DNA of 11,064 bases from JAZDMK01 sp043800975 (GTDB lineage: Bacteria; Bacteroidota; Bacteroidia; Bacteroidales; JAHJDW01): positions 1-11,064 of the forward strand of contig JAZDMK010000033.1 of the NCBI GenBank assembly GCA_043800975.1, given 5' to 3'. Numbering within the stretch: position 1 is the first letter of the stretch; every line of letters starts with the position of its first letter. The translations under genes were made by a program, and so were the position numbers. Positions 1-6,482 of this stretch are shown here, piece by piece. Under the pieces are notes generated by a model, which worked only from the letters and a program-made list of their open reading frames with translations, searched no databases and had not been told where the DNA came from.

Positions 1-1194
1 GGTTGCAATCCAAAGTTTTCCCTGCGCATCACTCATCAAACCCCAGACAATATTGTTGTTCAAACTTACCTGCTCTGTGGGAATATTCCTGTAAAGATAA
101 AAAGTACTAAGCCTTCCTTCTACCTTACTCATACCTTTATTTGTACCAATCCACAAATCACCATCCTGGTCTTCAAAAAGGGTATTGATCCCGTTATCAC
201 CAATACTATAAGGTTCTGTAGGTGTATTGCGATACACATCAAAGTTATCCTTTGCCCGGTTGTATAGATTCAATCCCTGACTGGCAGTTGCAAACCAAAG
301 GTTATTTCGCGAATCACAAAATGCAATTTTTACCTGCGAACTACTGATTTTTCCGGGTTTGCCATCTTCCTGCCTGTATACCTTCATCACATTGCAAGCA
401 GCATCAGCTTTGCAAAGTCCGCGTTCTGTAGCAATCCAGAAAACACCTTCTTTGTCTTGCGTAATACTATATACCGTATCAGAAACCAATCCTGAATTAT
501 TTTTAGAAATAACTTTGAATGTTTCTGAAAGCGGGTTATACTGGTTGATTCCTTTGTTTGTACAAACCCAAAGGAATCCCAGCTTATCTTCGTAAATGGC
601 GTTAATTCTGTTGTTACTGATGCTTCCTTTATTATTTTTATTCAGTGTGTATCGGATGAATTTTCCGGAAGTGCGGTCCATCCTGTTTAAACCACGTGTT
701 GTACCAATCCACAGGTTTTTATTTCTGTCCTGAAAAATACACGTTATGTTATTTCCGGTAAGCGATGTTGGATCTTTCTCATCATTCAGGTATGAAATAA
801 AACCGCCGGTAGCTCTTTCAAAACGGTTCAATCCGCGTTCGGTGCCTACCCATAATGTTCCTTGCTTATCGACGAGTAAACAATTGACCGTTTCACTTGA
901 TAAAGTATTTTTTTCACCCAGTGCACCGGGACGATAAACTGTATAATTGTAACCGTCAAATTTGTTAAGTCCATCCCAGGTTCCAATCCAGATATAGCCT
1001 TTTTTATCCTGGGTGATGGCATTGACAGTTGATTGGGAAAGTCCTTTCTCAATCTTTAGGTTTTCTGTAGAGAAACGTGAAAACTTAACATCACTAACCT
1101 GCCCTTGCAGTTGAGTAAATCCCAAAAGCAAAAAAAATACCAGCGAAATTCTTCGTTGAATAGCAAAAAAACTATTTGAAATTTTTGCTTTCAT
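1..1194 (-). CDS. Periplasmic two-component-regulator beta-propeller sensor, N-terminal part (3' end outside window)
   Basis: The frame is open from an ATG at 1194 to the window edge, giving 398 codons without a stop. Residues about 13-32 form a signal peptide (two Arg, then VFFLLLGF, ending LQGQ), so the protein is probably exported or anchored with its N-terminal part in the periplasm. After that come eight repeats spaced about 45-50 residues, each with a reg_prop signature: IWIGTWDGLNKFDG (Trp69), LWVGTERGLNRFE, LWIGTTRGLNRMD, LWVCTNKGINQYN, FWIATERGLCKAD, LWFATASQGLNLYN, LWIGTNKGMSKVE and LWIAT at the edge. Known proteins with this start usually carry about fourteen blades, a Y_Y_Y domain and then a histidine kinase, hybrid kinase, LuxR-type or other output domain; which one applies cannot be seen. 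The start overlaps the stop of the preceding small gene (ATGA), implying coupled translation. The propeller assignment is firm; ligand and output are unknown. Confidence 0.9.
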   Translation of the reverse strand, partial: MKAKISNSFFAIQRRISLVFFLLLGFTQLQGQVSDVKFSRFSTENLKIEKGLSQSTVNAITQDKKGYIWIGTWDGLNKFDGYNYTVYRPGALGEKNTLSSETVNCLLVDKQGTLWVGTERGLNRFERATGGFISYLNDEKDPTSLTGNNITCIFQDRNKNLWIGTTRGLNRMDRTSGKFIRYTLNKNNKGSISNNRINAIYEDKLGFLWVCTNKGINQYNPLSETFKVISKNNSGLVSDTVYSITQDKEGVFWIATERGLCKADAACNVMKVYRQEDGKPGKISSSQVKIAFCDSRNNLWFATASQGLNLYNRAKDNFDVYRNTPTEPYSIGDNGINTLFEDQDGDLWIGTNKGMSKVEGRLSTFYLYRNIPTEQVSLNNNIVWGLMSDAQGKLWIAT

Positions 1195-1508
1195 TTTCTT
1201 TTTGATTTTGATTTATGTTCAAGCCATCTTTTCAGGAAGAACGGCCGCTTTGTTTCATTGTATCGATTCGCCTTTCGATGCGACTGACGCATTTTTTTTC
1301 GTGTATCTTTTGACTGAATTTTCAGATGATGCTTTAATAATTTTTTATAGGCTTTTAATTCCGCTTTCTTGTTTTTAATTTTCATTTTCTCCTGCTTCGC
1401 AACTGCTTTTGAAGCTTTTTGTGCAGAAACAGGAAGTGCGGCAGATAAGAAAAATCCGAGAAATAGAATTAAGAAAATGCTTTTATAATATGTTCGTTTT
1501 CGATCCAT
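1191..1508 (-). CDS. Small, highly basic exported protein of unknown function
   Basis: 105 residues. Residues 1-29 make a good signal peptide: basic start (MDRKRTYYK), hydrophobic core (SIFLILFLGFFLSAALPV) and a likely cut near SAQ-KA. The mature part of about 76 residues holds roughly 30 Lys/Arg against five acidic residues and no Cys, and looks helical (KMKIKNKKAELKAYKKLLKHH, then TRKKMRQSHRKANRYN). Such a charge suggests binding to an anionic partner such as lipid, lipopolysaccharide, polysaccharide or nucleic acid, but this is inference. I have an impression of similar short basic exported proteins in other Bacteroidota, but I know no function for them. It is first in an apparent operon with the propeller sensor; the TGA stop overlaps the sensor's ATG by 4 nt. 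A promoter-like pair lies 25-54 nt upstream. That it is a real gene is well supported by the signal peptide and the overlap. Confidence 0.8.
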   Translation of the reverse strand: MDRKRTYYKSIFLILFLGFFLSAALPVSAQKASKAVAKQEKMKIKNKKAELKAYKKLLKHHLKIQSKDTRKKMRQSHRKANRYNETKRPFFLKRWLEHKSKSKRK

Positions 1509-1532
1509 TTAATGTCAGGTCATATACGATTA

Positions 1533-1562
1533 TAAAAGTAATCTAAATTTTTCAGTGGCAAA
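1533..1562 (-). promoter_or_regulatory. Predicted Bacteroidota-type promoter for the small protein / sensor pair
   Basis: On the minus strand TTTG (1562-1559) is followed after 18 nt by TACTTTTA (1540-1533). This matches the Bacteroidota -33 TTTG / -7 TAnnTTTG pattern with one mismatch in the -7 element. Transcription would start about 20 nt before the ATG at 1508. The -33 element lies inside the inverted repeat at 1556-1573, so a protein bound there would block the promoter. Confidence 0.5.
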
Positions 1563-1573
1563 AACATTTGCCA
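1556..1573. promoter_or_regulatory. Inverted repeat TGGCAAA-aaca-TTTGCCA, candidate operator
   Basis: Two perfect 7-bp arms separated by 4 nt. It overlaps the -33 element of the predicted minus-strand promoter. Its minus strand contains CAAATGTTTTT, an 11-mer that occurs again on the plus strand at 1627-1637 inside a second inverted repeat. The regulator is unknown; the neighbouring ArsR-type protein is one candidate. Confidence 0.45.
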
Positions 1574-1620
1574 ACATAATTTTTTTTGATTCATATCTAT
1601 TTGATTTTATGCTATTTTAA

Positions 1621-1638
1621 AAAAAACAAATGTTTTTT
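1621..1638. repeat. Inverted repeat AAAAAACA-AA-TGTTTTTT
   Basis: Perfect 8-bp arms around a 2-nt centre, between the two divergent promoters. It shares CAAATGTTTTT with the inverted repeat at 1556-1573, on the opposite strand. Because it is A/T-rich it is less convincing alone than as one of a pair; it could be a second binding site for the same regulator. Confidence 0.35.
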
Positions 1639-1639
1639 C

Positions 1640-1661
1640 TCAAGATATCTAGATATATTGA
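1640..1661. promoter_or_regulatory. Long palindrome upstream of the ArsR-type gene, candidate autoregulatory operator
   Basis: A 22-bp palindrome centred at 1650/1651 with a perfect 12-bp core, ATATCTAGATAT, and arms matching outward except for one pair (1644/1657). It lies 11 nt before the predicted -7 element (1672-1679), exactly where a -33 element would sit. ArsR/SmtB proteins typically bind imperfect A/T-rich palindromes over their own promoter, so this is the best operator candidate for the regulator 63 nt downstream. Confidence 0.55.
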
Positions 1662-1671
1662 TTTATTTATT

Positions 1672-1679
1672 TAATTTTG
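1672..1679 (+). promoter_or_regulatory. Predicted -7 element of the arsR-uvrC promoter
   Basis: TAATTTTG is a full match to the Bacteroidota -7 consensus TAnnTTTG. No clear -33 TTTG is seen at the usual distance, where the 1640-1661 palindrome lies instead. The predicted leader to the ATG at 1724 is about 40 nt with no obvious Shine-Dalgarno sequence. Confidence 0.45.
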
Positions 1680-1723
1680 TTGCAAATTACGTTTTTTATA
1701 ACCTGAAATTATTAAATATTACC

Positions 1724-2029
1724 ATGACACCACGATCCGAACTCAGTCCCAAAAAACTGGAAGAAGCAGCAAAACGCCTTAAGGCAATGGCCCATCCATT
1801 GCGTATAGCGATTATTGAATTGTTACAAAAAAACAAACGTCTTACTGTAACACAGATTTACGAACGCCTACATTTAGAGCAGGCGATCACGTCACATCAT
1901 CTCGGAATTCTGAAAGACAAAGGCGTTCTGGTTGCTTTCCGTGAAGGAAAAAATATTTACTACGAGCTGAAACACGAACAGATCAGCAACATCATCGACT
2001 GTCTGAACCGCTGCGGATCTAACTTTTGA
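1724..2029 (+). CDS. ArsR/SmtB-family winged-helix transcriptional regulator
   Basis: 101 residues from the ATG at 1724. The frame stays open upstream to 1586, but that stretch encodes a low-complexity IYLF-rich peptide over the promoter and operator, so 1724 is preferred. Family signs in order: AKRLKAMAHPLRIAIIELL (residues 16-34), an HTH at about 41-65 (LTVTQIYERLHLEQAITSHHLGILKDKG) and a beta-wing (VLVAFREGKNIYYEL, 68-82). The protein should be a dimeric DNA-binding repressor. The alpha-3 Cys pair of classical arsenic/cadmium sensors is absent; the only cysteines are C93 and C97 in the C-terminal helix (IIDCLNRC), so a thiol or metal signal is possible but unproven. The stop overlaps the uvrC TTG start by 4 nt, so the two are probably co-translated. 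Family assignment is firm; inducer and targets are unknown. Confidence 0.88.
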   Translation: MTPRSELSPKKLEEAAKRLKAMAHPLRIAIIELLQKNKRLTVTQIYERLHLEQAITSHHLGILKDKGVLVAFREGKNIYYELKHEQISNIIDCLNRCGSNF

Positions 2030-3861
2030 GCGCACATCAACAGAAAGAGAATCATCCTGTATTAGACATAGCCCGGAATCTGCCTGATAAGCCGGGTGTT
2101 TATCAATTTATTGACCGTCACGGAACAATTATTTACGTAGGCAAAGCAAAGATCCTACGCAAACGCGTATTATCCTATTTCAAGATAAATCACGAGCGCG
2201 GAAAAACTGCGCTGATGGTCAGCCGTATCACAGATATCAAATTTGTAGTTGTTGGAACGGAAACCGACGCGCTGCTTCTTGAAAATAATCTGATCAAAGA
2301 ACTGCAACCCCGTTACAATATTTTATTAAAAGACGATAAAACATTTCCCTGGATCTGCATAAAGAACGAACGCTTTCCACGCATTTTTCCTACCCGCAAC
2401 CGTACCCACGACGGATCGAGCTATTACGGGCCATTCACGAGTTTGCGCATGATGCACATCTTGCTCGAACTGATCCGAAAACTCTATCCTATTCGTAATT
2501 GCATCTACAATCTTTCTGCCGAAAATATTGAAAAGAAAAAACTGCGCCTGTGTCTGGAGTACCACATTGGTAATTGTCGCGGGCCTTGTCAGGGTCTTGA
2601 AGGTGAAGAAGAATACAACAATTACATTATTCAGATTAAAGAAATTCTCCGCGGAAATGTATCGCGTGTGATCGATCAGATACGGATACTGATGAAAGAA
2701 CAAGCCGCCGCGCTTGAGTTTGAGAAGGCACAACTGATCAAAGAAAAATTAGAATTGCTGGAAAAATACCAAAGCAAATCAACCATCGTCAATCCTTCAA
2801 TTCACAATGTGGATGTGTTTACGTTGACGATGGATGAGAACAGTGGCTACATTAATTATCTGCGCGTCATCAACGGATCGATTATTCAGGCGCACAATGC
2901 AGAGATAAAAAAGAAGCTGGATGAAACAGCATCCGAAATTTTTTCATTCGCAATCCCTGAAATACGCGAACGTTTCGAAAGTGATGCCGAAGAAATACTG
3001 GTAGCAGAAAAAACAGATTTTGAATTACCGAATGTAAAAATTACCGTTCCTCAAATTGGTGATAAGAAAAAGCTGATTGAGTTGTCGCAGCGCAATGCAT
3101 ATTATTATAAAACAGAAAAGATACGCAGTTCGGAACTTGCCAAAAAACCAGTGCGTTCCGAACGTTTGCTGGAAGTACTGCAAAAAGATCTTCGTATGAA
3201 TGTACTTCCCGAACACATTGAATGCTTTGATAATTCAAATATTCAGGGCGACTTTGCCGTGGCGGCTATGGTTGTTTTCAAAAACGGCAAGCCTGCTCCT
3301 TCGGAATACAGACATTATAATATAAAGACCGTGACCGAGCCGGATGATTATGCCAGCATGGAAGAAGTTGTATACAGAAGATACAAACGACTGGTTGAAG
3401 AGAATAAACCATTGCCACAACTTATCGTCATCGACGGCGGGCGGGGACAATTGAACTCTGCCAAAGCATCGCTTGAGAAACTCGAACTCTTTGGAAAGAT
3501 TCATTTGATCAGCATTGCCAAAAAGCTGGAAGAAATTTATCTTCCCGATGATGGAATTCCTTTGCACATCAGCAAAAAATCGGAGACGATGAAAGTGCTG
3601 ACGCACATTCGGAATGAAGCACACCGCTTTGGAATTACGCATCACAGAAATAAAAGATCGAAAGAAACCATCAAGACGGAACTCACATCGATTCCCGGCA
3701 TCGGGCCATCAACCATACAAAAACTGCTGGATGAATTTAAATCGGTAGAAGGAATCCGGAATGCTACAGCAGAATCCATTCAGGCGATGATTGGAAATGC
3801 GAAAACAAAAATTGTACTTACTTATTTTAAAGATAAGGATAAAAAAAACGCAGCTCTGTAG
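2026..3861 (+). CDS. uvrC: Excinuclease ABC subunit C (UvrC)
   Basis: UvrC makes the two incisions around a lesion in nucleotide excision repair, recruited by UvrB-DNA. The 611 residues match the family length. In order: GIY-YIG nuclease (GVY 24-26, YVG 37-39, LRKRV around 44-48, probable catalytic Glu85 in LLLENNLIKE) for the 3' cut; a four-Cys cluster C158, C175, C183, C187 with family C-x7-C-x3-C spacing, the likely Fe-S site; UVR helix pair for UvrB contact (about 210-245); RNase H-like nuclease for the 5' cut with Asp402 (CFDNSN), Asp470 (IDGGRGQ) and His in NEAHRFGITHHR (about 530-541); and helix-hairpin-helix (TSIPGIGPSTIQKLL, about 555-570). The start is TTG at 2026, overlapping the regulator stop; no ATG, GTG or other TTG lies between it and the conserved LPDKPGVY motif. 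All key residues seen are present, so it should be active. Confidence 0.97.
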   Translation: MSAHQQKENHPVLDIARNLPDKPGVYQFIDRHGTIIYVGKAKILRKRVLSYFKINHERGKTALMVSRITDIKFVVVGTETDALLLENNLIKELQPRYNILLKDDKTFPWICIKNERFPRIFPTRNRTHDGSSYYGPFTSLRMMHILLELIRKLYPIRNCIYNLSAENIEKKKLRLCLEYHIGNCRGPCQGLEGEEEYNNYIIQIKEILRGNVSRVIDQIRILMKEQAAALEFEKAQLIKEKLELLEKYQSKSTIVNPSIHNVDVFTLTMDENSGYINYLRVINGSIIQAHNAEIKKKLDETASEIFSFAIPEIRERFESDAEEILVAEKTDFELPNVKITVPQIGDKKKLIELSQRNAYYYKTEKIRSSELAKKPVRSERLLEVLQKDLRMNVLPEHIECFDNSNIQGDFAVAAMVVFKNGKPAPSEYRHYNIKTVTEPDDYASMEEVVYRRYKRLVEENKPLPQLIVIDGGRGQLNSAKASLEKLELFGKIHLISIAKKLEEIYLPDDGIPLHISKKSETMKVLTHIRNEAHRFGITHHRNKRSKETIKTELTSIPGIGPSTIQKLLDEFKSVEGIRNATAESIQAMIGNAKTKIVLTYFKDKDKKNAAL

Positions 3862-3871
3862 GAACTGCGTT
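3841..3871 (-). terminator. Intrinsic terminator for the minus-strand DUF6580 gene, overlapping the end of uvrC
   Basis: AACGCAG (3847-3853) and CTGCGTT (3865-3871) form a 7-bp stem with an 11-nt loop. Read on the minus strand the hairpin runs straight into eight T (3848-3841), the classic intrinsic form, 22 nt after the DUF6580 stop. On the plus strand the hairpin contains the uvrC TAG stop in its loop and is followed by ATAAATATAT, a much poorer U-tract, so it terminates uvrC weakly at best. Confidence 0.75.
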
Positions 3872-3892
3872 ATAAATATATCTTGAAATTTT

Positions 3893-4423
3893 TTAAGCTC
3901 TTGCAGCAGCTAAAGAAGGAATGCGGCTTTGCGCAAACATAAACATTCCAAAAAGAATAGCTGTATAGAAAAGGTCACCACCCACGCTGTATCCGAAGAA
4001 AGGAATAGCAAGTGTGAAACAATTCATCAGGCCGCCCATATCCTGTGCATAAAAAGGACTTCCGTACCATACGGCGAAGTTTGTAATGATAAAAAACAAA
4101 ACAGAAGATGAAAGCGATGCAACACCCACGCGAAGAAGGTTCTGATTGTTCGCGATTGTCCATCCAATGAGAACAGTAACGGCGAAACCAGCATACACGG
4201 CAATCATATATCCGTGGAAACCAAGAATGAGGTCTGACACAAACATGGCTGCGAAAGGAACAACGAACGCCCATATTTTACGGCCAAAGAAAGCACCGCC
4301 GAATAAAGCCATGGCAGCAACAGGCGTAAAATTAGGCCAATGGGGCACCAGGCGGGCAGCAGCAGCAAGGAAAATGAGAGCCGTAACAACAGCAAAGCGA
4401 TACATAACATTCTTGTTCATCAT
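3893..4423 (-). CDS. DUF6580-type integral membrane protein, putative transporter component
   Basis: 176 residues and very hydrophobic, with about five or six predicted membrane helices (around 8-23, 32-48, 50-67, 73-92, 100-120, 135-165). The stretch ARLVPHWPNFTPVAAMALF, then GGAFFGRK and AAMFVSDLILGFH, matches what I recall of the DUF6580 family, which annotation pipelines label a putative transport protein. The size and fold recall S components of ECF-type vitamin transporters, but no substrate can be read from the sequence. It is transcribed away from mutA, whose product pair needs a cobalamin cofactor; a role in cobalamin or precursor uptake is therefore possible, only as inference from context. 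No ATPase or EcfT gene lies in the window. The start may be Met1 or Met2, since MM begins the frame. A terminator follows at 3871-3841. Confidence 0.75.
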   Translation of the reverse strand: MMNKNVMYRFAVVTALIFLAAAARLVPHWPNFTPVAAMALFGGAFFGRKIWAFVVPFAAMFVSDLILGFHGYMIAVYAGFAVTVLIGWTIANNQNLLRVGVASLSSSVLFFIITNFAVWYGSPFYAQDMGGLMNCFTLAIPFFGYSVGGDLFYTAILFGMFMFAQSRIPSLAAARA

Positions 4424-4442
4424 AAGACTTCAAACTTTGTTG

Positions 4443-4476
4443 CAAAATTATACTTTTTTGTTAAAGAAAAAAACAA
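4443..4476 (-). promoter_or_regulatory. Predicted promoter of the DUF6580 gene
   Basis: On the minus strand TAATTTTG (4450-4443) fits the Bacteroidota -7 consensus exactly. A TTG (4476-4474) lies 23 nt before it, somewhat farther than usual. The leader to the ATG at 4423 would be only about 15 nt. No cobalamin riboswitch elements are visible in this 157-nt divergent gap. Confidence 0.4.
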
Positions 4477-4532
4477 CGTTCATAAAACATTAAAAAAAAC
4501 TGATATTAAAAGCGTATCGCGTCAATTTTTTC

Positions 4533-4540
4533 TAATTTCG
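4533..4540 (+). promoter_or_regulatory. Predicted -7 element of the mutAB promoter
   Basis: TAATTTCG differs from TAnnTTTG at one base and lies 41 nt before the mutA ATG. No good -33 element was found, so the call is tentative. The rest of the mutA leader is A/T-rich with no clear Shine-Dalgarno sequence. Confidence 0.3.
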
Positions 4541-4580
4541 CAGCGCAATTTAAAATGCATAGTAAAGTAAATTTTAAAAT

Positions 4581-6482
4581 ATGAATTCAGATAAGAACGA
4601 AACGCAGTTGTTTGGAGAATTCCCGCCTGTTTCGACGCAGGCCTGGGAGGAGAAAATCAATGCTGATCTTAAAGGCGCTGATTACGAAAAGAAACTGATC
4701 TGGAAAGCACTCGAAGGATTCAGCGTGAAGCCCTACTACAGAAATGAAGATCTGGGACACCTCACACATCTGTCTGCAGAGCCTGGTACTGCGCCTTTTG
4801 TACGTGGTAACAAACCTGCAAACAACGACTGGGAAATCCGTCAGGATTTTGATGAAACTGACAGCAAAGTTGCTTCTCATCTTATGAAAGAAGCTATTAA
4901 AAATAATGTGAAAGGCATTGGAATTAATCTGAAGGGAATTAAATCCACAGATCAGCTTGCCCCATTGCTCGACAACGTGAATCTGAATCAACAATCTATT
5001 CATGTTACTTCTTCGCATTCCTATCCTGAAAGTATTGACTTACTTAAAAAATATTGCGCAGACAAAAAGGTTGATCCAACTCAAGTCAATGGATCTTTCA
5101 ATTTCGATTCGCTGAGTTATACCATGCTTCATGGTGATAATTATACTACGCAGGAAGATAATTATCTGGAAGCGGCGCATTTTGTAAAGCAGACCGCGCA
5201 AGCTTTTCCGAAGATGCGAACGATTGCTGTCAACGGACATTATTTTACTGAAGCAGGATCAACGATTGTTCAGGAGTTAGCATTTTCGTTGGCGATGGGA
5301 AATGAATATCTGATTCAACTCACCGCAAAAGGACTTTCCGCAAATGAAGTGGCTTCGAAAATACATTTTCATCTGGGTATAGGACCCAATTTCTTTTTCG
5401 AAATTGCGAAGCTGCGTGCAGCAAGATGGCTCTGGGCCGTGATTACAGAAAAACACAACGTAACGGAAAGCGAAGCGCAGAAGATGCAGATTCATTCTTC
5501 TACTTTGCACTGGAATAAAACTTTGTTTGATCCGCATGTGAATATGCTTCGCATTACAACGGAAGCTATGTCTGCAGCACTGGGCGGTACAGACTCCATG
5601 ACAACAAATCCTTTTGATATAATTTATCAGAAGCCGAATGATTTTTCGTATCGTATTGCACGAAATGTTCAGCATCTGCTCAAGCATGAATCCTTTATTT
5701 CGCAGGTGGCAGATCCTTCCGGCGGTTCGTATTATATAGAAAATCTGACGGCTCTGGTTGCCAAAGCAGCATGGGATTTATTCGTTGCGATCGAACATAA
5801 AGGAGGATTTTCGGAAGCACTGAAACAGGGAATGATTCAGGAAAGTATTGAAAAGACTGCCCGCCAGCGTGACATGGATATTGCAACCCGCAAGCAGATT
5901 TTTCTGGGCACAAACCAATATCCGAATGCGAAAGAAAAAATGCAGGATAAAATACATGCCGGTTACACACCCCTGCAGTTTTCTGTTTCTCCCAAAGCAG
6001 TTGTTAAACCATTGAAGCTTTACCGCGGTGCCAAGGCGTTTGAAGAAATGCGACTGGCTACAGAAACAAATGGAAAAGTTCCGAAAGTATTTCTTTACAC
6101 CTTTGGAAATCTTGCGATGCGCAAAGCACGCTCGATGTTTATCTCCAACTTCTTCGGATGTGCTGCTTATGAAACGATTGAAAACACTGAGCCTTCCGAT
6201 ATCTTAAAAGGAATTGAAAAAGTAGTTGCTTCGAAAGCCGACATCGTTGTTCTCTGCAGTTCGGATGATGAATATGCAACTCCGGGAATGGAAATTATTT
6301 CCAAACTAAAAGAAAAAAATATACATCATATTGTGGTTGCGGGAAATCCTGCGAACGCAGATGATCTGAAAACAGCCGGCGTTACTGACTTTATCCATGT
6401 ACGCACGAATGTTCTGGAAACGCTGTTGCGTTATCAGAAACAGCTGGGTGTGATGAAAGAAAATGCTGATGTAAAACTTTAA
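4581..6482 (+). CDS. mutA: Methylmalonyl-CoA mutase, small (non-catalytic) subunit
   Basis: 633 residues, close to the roughly 640 of bacterial small subunits. MutA pairs with MutB in the heterodimer that interconverts succinyl-CoA and (R)-methylmalonyl-CoA in the cytoplasm; it has the same fold but does not bind cofactor. The N-terminal TIM-barrel part shows family motifs (WKALEGFSVKPYYRNED near residues 41-57, PGTAPFVRG near 69-77, EAGSTIVQELAFSLAMGNEYL near 226-246, FFFEIAKLRAARWLW near 272-286, DPSGGSYYIENLT near 379-391). The C-terminal domain (from about 490) keeps the flavodoxin-like fold but lacks the DxHxxG cobalamin motif, as expected. Where MutB has GYHMQEAG, MutA has GHYFTEAG, so the catalytic His position is altered. 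The stop shares one base with the mutB start (TAATG). Confidence 0.95.
   Translation: MNSDKNETQLFGEFPPVSTQAWEEKINADLKGADYEKKLIWKALEGFSVKPYYRNEDLGHLTHLSAEPGTAPFVRGNKPANNDWEIRQDFDETDSKVASHLMKEAIKNNVKGIGINLKGIKSTDQLAPLLDNVNLNQQSIHVTSSHSYPESIDLLKKYCADKKVDPTQVNGSFNFDSLSYTMLHGDNYTTQEDNYLEAAHFVKQTAQAFPKMRTIAVNGHYFTEAGSTIVQELAFSLAMGNEYLIQLTAKGLSANEVASKIHFHLGIGPNFFFEIAKLRAARWLWAVITEKHNVTESEAQKMQIHSSTLHWNKTLFDPHVNMLRITTEAMSAALGGTDSMTTNPFDIIYQKPNDFSYRIARNVQHLLKHESFISQVADPSGGSYYIENLTALVAKAAWDLFVAIEHKGGFSEALKQGMIQESIEKTARQRDMDIATRKQIFLGTNQYPNAKEKMQDKIHAGYTPLQFSVSPKAVVKPLKLYRGAKAFEEMRLATETNGKVPKVFLYTFGNLAMRKARSMFISNFFGCAAYETIENTEPSDILKGIEKVVASKADIVVLCSSDDEYATPGMEIISKLKEKNIHHIVVAGNPANADDLKTAGVTDFIHVRTNVLETLLRYQKQLGVMKENADVKL

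Noticed and set aside
359..1052. Plus-strand and out-of-frame open frames within 359-1052
   Set aside because: They lie opposite or across the minus-strand propeller gene, whose regular LWIGT repeats show clearly which frame is coding.
1586..1723. Upstream extension of the ArsR-type gene to an ATG at 1586
   Set aside because: The added 46 residues are low-complexity hydrophobic sequence covering the palindromes and the -7 element, and ArsR proteins normally start close to the MTPRSELS position.
1676..4450. Shared 11-mer TTTGTTGCAAA at 1676-1686 and 4436-4446, as a common regulatory box
   Set aside because: At both places it overlaps a promoter -7 element (TTTG on one strand or the other) in A/T-rich DNA, so coincidence is likely.
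4146..4493. 115-codon plus-strand frame opposite the DUF6580 gene
   Set aside because: It is antisense to a frame with clear membrane segments and family motifs, and itself has no recognisable feature.
4424..4580. Cobalamin riboswitch upstream of mutA or the DUF6580 gene
   Set aside because: The gap is only 157 nt, very A/T-rich, and has no B12-box-like sequence or the GC-rich paired elements of the class.
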